From: Flavobacteriales bacterium
GTDB taxonomy: Bacteria > Bacteroidota > Bacteroidia > Flavobacteriales_D > Sanyastnellaceae
Length of the DNA stretch: 64,000 bases
Direction of reading: 5' to 3'
Assembly: GCA_018402085.1 (NCBI GenBank)
Contig: JAGYJM010000002.1
Coordinates: 1,178,001-1,242,000 of the forward strand
Shown here: positions 60,467 to 64,000 of the stretch, one piece after another
Position numbering within the stretch: the first letter of the stretch is position 1
Layout: each line of letters opens with the position of its first letter
Translations under genes and position numbers: made by a program
The notes under the pieces: generated by a model
What the model saw: the letters and a program-made list of their open reading frames with translations, nothing else
Database searches by the model: none
Told to the model about the DNA's origin: nothing

Positions 60467-61897
60467 TTATTGAATACTGAGTTTCTTTTCAAGGTCATCG
60501 AGGTACCTTCTGAAATGCTTATCGGTTTCCTGAAGGTTGTTCACCGTGCGGCATGCATGCAGAACAGTGGCGTGATCCTTACCTCCGCAGTGCAGACCAA
60601 TGTTTGCCAACGATGACTTGGTCATTTTTTTGGCAAAATACATAGCGATTTGACGTGCCTGAACGATTTCGCGTTTCCTGGTTTTCGACTTGAGAAGTTC
60701 GATTGGAAGGTCGAAATAGTCACAAACCACCTTTTGGATGTAGTCTATGCTTACTTCACGCGCAGTGTTCTTCACAAACTTATCGATCATCTGTTTGGCA
60801 AGGTCAAGGGTAATCGACTTCTTGTTCAGTGATGCTTGAGCGATAAGCGAAATGAGGGCTCCTTCGAGTTCACGAATATTCGTAGTGATGCTGTAGGCGA
60901 GGTATTCAACAACCTCTTTAGGGAGCTCGATACCGTCTGCATACATCTTCTTCTCGAGGATCGCTATGCGCGTCTCGGTAGAAGGTGTTTGCAAGTCAGC
61001 ACTGAGACCCCATTTGAAGCGCGAAAGCAGACGCTGCTCCATACCCTGCATTTCAACCGGTGGCTTGTCGCTGGTCAGCACAATTTGCTTGCCGGTCTGG
61101 TGGAGGTGATTGAAAATATGGAAGAACACATCCTGTGTTTTCTCTTTGCCACTAAAGAACTGCACATCATCCATGATCAGGACGTCCATCATTTGATAGA
61201 AGTGACTGAAATCATTGACGCTGTTGTTCTTCACCGCATCGATAAACTGGTGTGTGAACTTCTCAGAAGAGACGTACAGTACGGTTTTCTCCGGGGTTTT
61301 GTTCTTGATCTCTATGCCGATCGCGTGGGCGAGGTGTGTTTTACCTAAGCCTACGCCACCGTAGATAAGAAGCGGATTGAAAGCCGTACCTCCTGGTTTG
61401 TTTGCAACGGCGAAACCGGCAGAGCGTGCCAGTCGGTTGCAATCGCCCTCGATGAAGTTGTCGAAAGAATAGTTCGGATTCAGGTTAGAATCGATGTTGA
61501 GCTTTCGCAAACCCGGAATAATGAAAGGGTTCTTGATGGGCGCATCGCTCATGTCGAGCGGCATCGACACCGAAGGATTCTTGATTGCTTTTTTGTGAGT
61601 CGTTGGAACCTTAACGGTGTAAGGATTAGCTGCATCACGGTTGTTTTCCATGATGATGCTGTACTCCAGACGACCCTCAGCACCAAGCTCCTTACGGATA
61701 ATGCGTTTGAGGAGTGGAACATAGTGTTCTTCAAGCCATTCGTAGAAGAACTGAGAGGGTACCTGAATCGTCAACACATTCTTCTCGAGCTTCACCGGTT
61801 TGATGGGCTCAAACCAGGTCTTGAATGCCTGCATACTGACATTGTCTTTGATAATGTCAATGCAATTGGTCCAAACCTGATTGTGATCCTTGCTCAT
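60467..61897 (-). CDS. dnaA: Chromosomal replication initiator DnaA
   Basis: The AAA+ initiator that unwinds oriC, complete at 476 residues. An N-terminal DnaB-interaction domain (1-90), a linker, Walker A GGVGLGKTHLAHAIG (about 180), Walker B VLIMDDVQFF, and the C-terminal DNA-binding helix GGKDHATVLHACRTV. The R of the usual GGRDHTTV is K here. It is followed at once by a strong terminator. I found no obvious DnaA-box cluster or dnaN beside it, so the origin may lie elsewhere. Confidence 0.97.
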   Translation of the reverse strand: MSKDHNQVWTNCIDIIKDNVSMQAFKTWFEPIKPVKLEKNVLTIQVPSQFFYEWLEEHYVPLLKRIIRKELGAEGRLEYSIIMENNRDAANPYTVKVPTTHKKAIKNPSVSMPLDMSDAPIKNPFIIPGLRKLNIDSNLNPNYSFDNFIEGDCNRLARSAGFAVANKPGGTAFNPLLIYGGVGLGKTHLAHAIGIEIKNKTPEKTVLYVSSEKFTHQFIDAVKNNSVNDFSHFYQMMDVLIMDDVQFFSGKEKTQDVFFHIFNHLHQTGKQIVLTSDKPPVEMQGMEQRLLSRFKWGLSADLQTPSTETRIAILEKKMYADGIELPKEVVEYLAYSITTNIRELEGALISLIAQASLNKKSITLDLAKQMIDKFVKNTAREVSIDYIQKVVCDYFDLPIELLKSKTRKREIVQARQIAMYFAKKMTKSSLANIGLHCGGKDHATVLHACRTVNNLQETDKHFRRYLDDLEKKLSIQ

Positions 61898-62278
61898 TTG
61901 AAATACGAGAAATTGTTGGTGTTAACCGATTTTTAACTAATCTGACACGAAGCACAGAAGATTGTGCAGTCTCTGTCAGAGCGAACAAATATTTGGAGAA
62001 AAAACTGAAAAAAAAAACGGCGGGGCTATTGACTTTTACCTTTTTTAGACAATACTGCTCCCTTCGTGGAAATCTTGATTGACGCGGAGTTTAGGTGATT
62101 TTGTGGCATAAAAAAAATACATTCGTCAAAAATTTTGCACGACGAATCGACAGGCTGCAGATAATGCGTGTTGAAGTTACCGTTACGACTGAAGAACTGT
62201 CAATTTTGGCTGTTCGTAAATACTGCCTTAACCTTGCCTTAACGAATTTTGATCATTTAGGAATACAATACTTAACCT
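61898..62278. other. 381-base AT-rich region upstream of dnaA
   Basis: It carries the dnaA and thioesterase promoters in opposite directions. CAAATATT (61986-61993) is a near match to a minus-strand -7 box. It is AT-rich with A-tracts at 62005-62020 and 62110-62120. I could not find TTATCCACA-type DnaA boxes, so I do not call an origin. A short open frame here (62095) is probably not a gene. Confidence 0.5.
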
Positions 62279-62680
62279 ATGTTCAGCCATCAGACACAGG
62301 TACGTGTAAGGTACAGCGAAACAGACCAAATGGGCTATGTCTACTATGGTCAATATGCATCTTTTTTTGAAGTTGCCCGGGTAGAGGCTCTGCGCAAACT
62401 CGGAATGCCCTACCGCGCAATTGAAGAAAGTGGCATCATGTTGCCTGTAAGAACCTTCAGTGTGAGCTATCTCAAGCCGGCACGTTACGACGATCTACTG
62501 ACCATTGAAACAGTGGTGCCCGTAATGCCTGGTGCTCGAATTCGCTTTACCTACAGGTGTTTCAACGATAAGGTGTTGCTGACTGAAGCTGAGACAGAGC
62601 TGGTCTTTATTGACAAAGCAAGCGGAAAACCGACCCGATGTCCGGCATCACTCACTGCAGCCTTACAGCCTTACTTCTGA
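62279..62680 (+). CDS. Hot-dog fold acyl-CoA thioesterase, YbgC/FcbC type
   Basis: A 133-residue single-domain thioesterase. VRYSETDQMGYVYYGQYASFFE contains the active-site Asp and the conserved YGQY motif of the 4-hydroxybenzoyl-CoA/YbgC class. It hydrolyses acyl-CoA of unknown chain type. The start at 62279 fits the family length. Its 3' end overlaps the convergent cupin gene by 10 bases. Confidence 0.93.
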   Translation: MFSHQTQVRVRYSETDQMGYVYYGQYASFFEVARVEALRKLGMPYRAIEESGIMLPVRTFSVSYLKPARYDDLLTIETVVPVMPGARIRFTYRCFNDKVLLTEAETELVFIDKASGKPTRCPASLTAALQPYF

Positions 62681-63081
62681 GGCGGTCTGCGAAGAAAAAT
62701 ACGGTCTTTACCTTTAAACTCAGGAGACTGTATTGACAGCACTTTCATTTGTGTATCGGCATTTACCTGAACTGAATGCAGCGTTTCAGACGGAATGTAA
62801 ATCAAGTCTCCGGGCTTGACCGTGCGCGAGCTGTCTCCCAGTATCATCTCACCACTGCCTTCCAGCACCACCACATATTCGGTATGTTCCGCATGAAAAT
62901 GGGCTTTCACTTCTGAAGATATCCAAATAATGAAGCTGCTCGCCAGGCTGTCTGATGCGATAGGCTGCACCTTGACCGGGAGATCACCTTCATAGCGGAT
63001 TTCACTAAGCTTATAAACATCCTGCGCTTTTGCGCAGAAAGCGAGAAAAATGGCCGCCAGCAGCGCAATATTGTTCAGCAT
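62671..63081 (-). CDS. Exported cupin-domain protein
   Basis: A 136-residue protein. The signal peptide ends FCAKAQD; the cleavage region is encoded by a GGATG hairpin (63018). The cupin fold is seen in KAHFHAEHTEYVVVLEGSGEM (motif 1 with the His ligands) and PGDLIYIPSETLHSVQ (motif 2). The ligand is unknown. It starts 6 bases after the end of the mannosyltransferase-like gene and so is probably in its operon. Confidence 0.87.
   Translation of the reverse strand: MLNNIALLAAIFLAFCAKAQDVYKLSEIRYEGDLPVKVQPIASDSLASSFIIWISSEVKAHFHAEHTEYVVVLEGSGEMILGDSSRTVKPGDLIYIPSETLHSVQVNADTQMKVLSIQSPEFKGKDRIFLRRPPQK
63018..63037 (-). repeat. GGATG hairpin element, copy 18 (signal peptide of cupin)
   Basis: Minus strand: CTGCGC, loop AAAA, GCGCAG, then GATG. 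Sense orientation, read CAKAQD. The same 20 bases occur intergenically at 8400. Confidence 0.85.
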
Positions 63082-63087
63082 AACTTC

Positions 63088-64000
63088 CTATTTGGCGCGA
63101 AAGGTATGAAAGATGTCACTGAAGCATTGCGCATAGAGTGGCGCCATCGCCGACCAGTCATAGCGTGCAAGTCGCGCACGGTTCGGGTACCCATTGCGCC
63201 AGGCATTGCCTGTGATTAAGTGCCGTAGAGCGGTTGTAAATTCACCTTGTTTATACATGAAGCGCGCATCAGGCTCGTGCTCAGCATACACGCGATGGGC
63301 GGGCAGCAAGGGCCAGGCGCCTGCAGCAAGCGCTTCAACGGTTGATATTCCGAAGAAATCTTGCACGGCTGTAACCGGAAGAATATCGGAGGCCAGCAGC
63401 AGATCTTCGTACACCTTGCGATTGTTGGCATAGCCAAAGTGCAGCAGGCGGTGCGAAAGCCGATTGCGCGCATCAGCGAAGCAAGCAGGTTCTCGCGCAT
63501 ATGATGCACCGGTAACGATCAACTTGAAGGGGATGCCTTCTTGATCCAGTTGAAACAGTGCATTGAAAAAGGCTTCAGGTGACTTATCGTATTCCCAGCG
63601 GTGGTTCCATAGAATCGTTGGCGGCCCCTCGCGTTTTTCGCGCTTTGGCGCAATTAAATGTGAAAGATCAAGTCCGAGGTGTAAAACGCTGCTTTTCGCT
63701 TTGATCGAGTTGAGTTCTTCAATGAGATTGGGTTTTGGAAAGGCCGCGCAAAAGCGCGGGATGGCTTCGGTGAACGACTTCAGGTGCCAGGCAGAATTGA
63801 AAAGAACGTGGTCAGCAGCCAATGCGCTAGCGAAATGAATAAAGGCATAGTGTCGATCACGTCCGGAAGCAACGTCAGGATCATTCGGTGACCAGGGGTA
63901 ACTGAGCTGGTTTTCGTGAAAGTAATACACTGTAGGGAGGTGAATTCCGGCATGCGCCAGCAGAGAGCGCAGAATGCAGAGGTCAGTCATAGAGGTCACC
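63088..64000 (-). CDS. Glycosyltransferase related to tRNA-queuosine mannosyltransferase (5' truncated)
   Basis: A GT-B glycosyltransferase whose start lies beyond the window edge; about 80 residues are missing. YYFHENQLSYPWSPND, then VLFNSAWHLKSF in the N-domain and ILWNHRWEYDKSPEAFF, FFGISTVEALAAGAWPLLP in the C-domain match the DUF3524/QTMAN family, whose animal member GTDC1 attaches mannose to queuosine in tRNA-Asp. That the bacterial protein does the same is inference. A GGATG hairpin (63744) encodes IPRFCAA. A cupin gene follows closely. Confidence 0.82.
   Translation of the reverse strand, partial: VTSMTDLCILRSLLAHAGIHLPTVYYFHENQLSYPWSPNDPDVASGRDRHYAFIHFASALAADHVLFNSAWHLKSFTEAIPRFCAAFPKPNLIEELNSIKAKSSVLHLGLDLSHLIAPKREKREGPPTILWNHRWEYDKSPEAFFNALFQLDQEGIPFKLIVTGASYAREPACFADARNRLSHRLLHFGYANNRKVYEDLLLASDILPVTAVQDFFGISTVEALAAGAWPLLPAHRVYAEHEPDARFMYKQGEFTTALRHLITGNAWRNGYPNRARLARYDWSAMAPLYAQCFSDIFHTFRAK
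63744..63763 (+). repeat. GGATG hairpin element, copy 19 (inside glycosyltransferase gene)
   Basis: CCGCGC, loop AAAA, GCGCGG, then GATG. It is antisense to the host, read IPRFCAA. Confidence 0.85.

Noticed and set aside
61898-62278. Chromosomal origin next to dnaA
   Set aside because: I found no cluster of DnaA boxes (TTATCCACA type) and no dnaN/recF neighbourhood. AT-richness alone is not enough.
62095-62370. 91-residue open frame upstream of the thioesterase
   Set aside because: It overlaps the true thioesterase start in another frame and has no recognisable protein features.

Overview
The window looks like chromosomal DNA of a member of the Bacteroidota, most likely a flavobacterium-like (Cryomorphaceae/Schleiferiaceae-type) heterotroph. 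The evidence is several secreted proteins with type IX secretion (T9SS) C-terminal sorting domains, TAnnTTTG -7 promoter boxes, starts without Shine-Dalgarno sites, a TonB-dependent receptor, many lipoproteins with short lipoboxes, and several protein families restricted to Bacteroidota. No rRNA, tRNA, IS element, prophage or CRISPR array was seen. Most of the window is ordinary housekeeping and accessory chromosome.

Layout: 1-6.5 kb holds the tail of a T9SS protein, rpsA with long acidic tails, pyrR-pyrB, a lone STAS protein, a small T9SS protein and RNase Z. 6.5-18.5 kb holds a LuxR-type response regulator, ilvE, a membrane protein translationally coupled to an outer-membrane protein, msrA, lipoproteins, and an AraC regulator followed by nitroreductase and pirin genes. 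18.7-24.6 kb holds a DUF6913-like gene coupled to dapA, a reverse-strand operon with the two halves of a split transketolase flanking a von Willebrand A protein, and ychF. 24.6-34 kb holds a rhomboid protease, a DivIC-like protein, a lone paaZ, a DUF3810-like metalloprotease-like membrane protein, yigZ, a DUF2867-type oxidoreductase and a frameshifted T9SS gene. 34-45.4 kb holds a TonB receptor with a Cys-Cys motif, a LOG protein, a 922-residue T9SS protein, three envelope proteins, an enoyl-CoA hydratase and citrate synthase. 45.5-53 kb holds a secreted thioredoxin, a dipeptidyl peptidase IV/POT peptide transporter pair, a GlcD-type oxidase, a candidate small RNA and fabI. 53-64 kb holds an ATP-grasp-like protein, nth, a DUF6702-like gene, an nrnA-FKBP-FKBP operon, a haem-c protein, LMW phosphatase, dnaA, a thioesterase, a cupin and a 5'-truncated gene related to tRNA-queuosine mannosyltransferase.

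The most unusual signal is not a gene. A family of about 20-bp hairpins with the form stem, RAAA or AGAA tetraloop, compensating stem, then GGAT(G/A) is scattered at 19 places that I could verify. Fourteen are inside coding sequences on either strand, and three of those encode signal-peptide cleavage regions. Stem bases covary between copies. A second layer is made of short tandem and mosaic repeats (heptamer CCGTCTG/CCGTCAG arrays, octamer GATCGGGG arrays, shared hairpins) that recur in several intergenic spaces.
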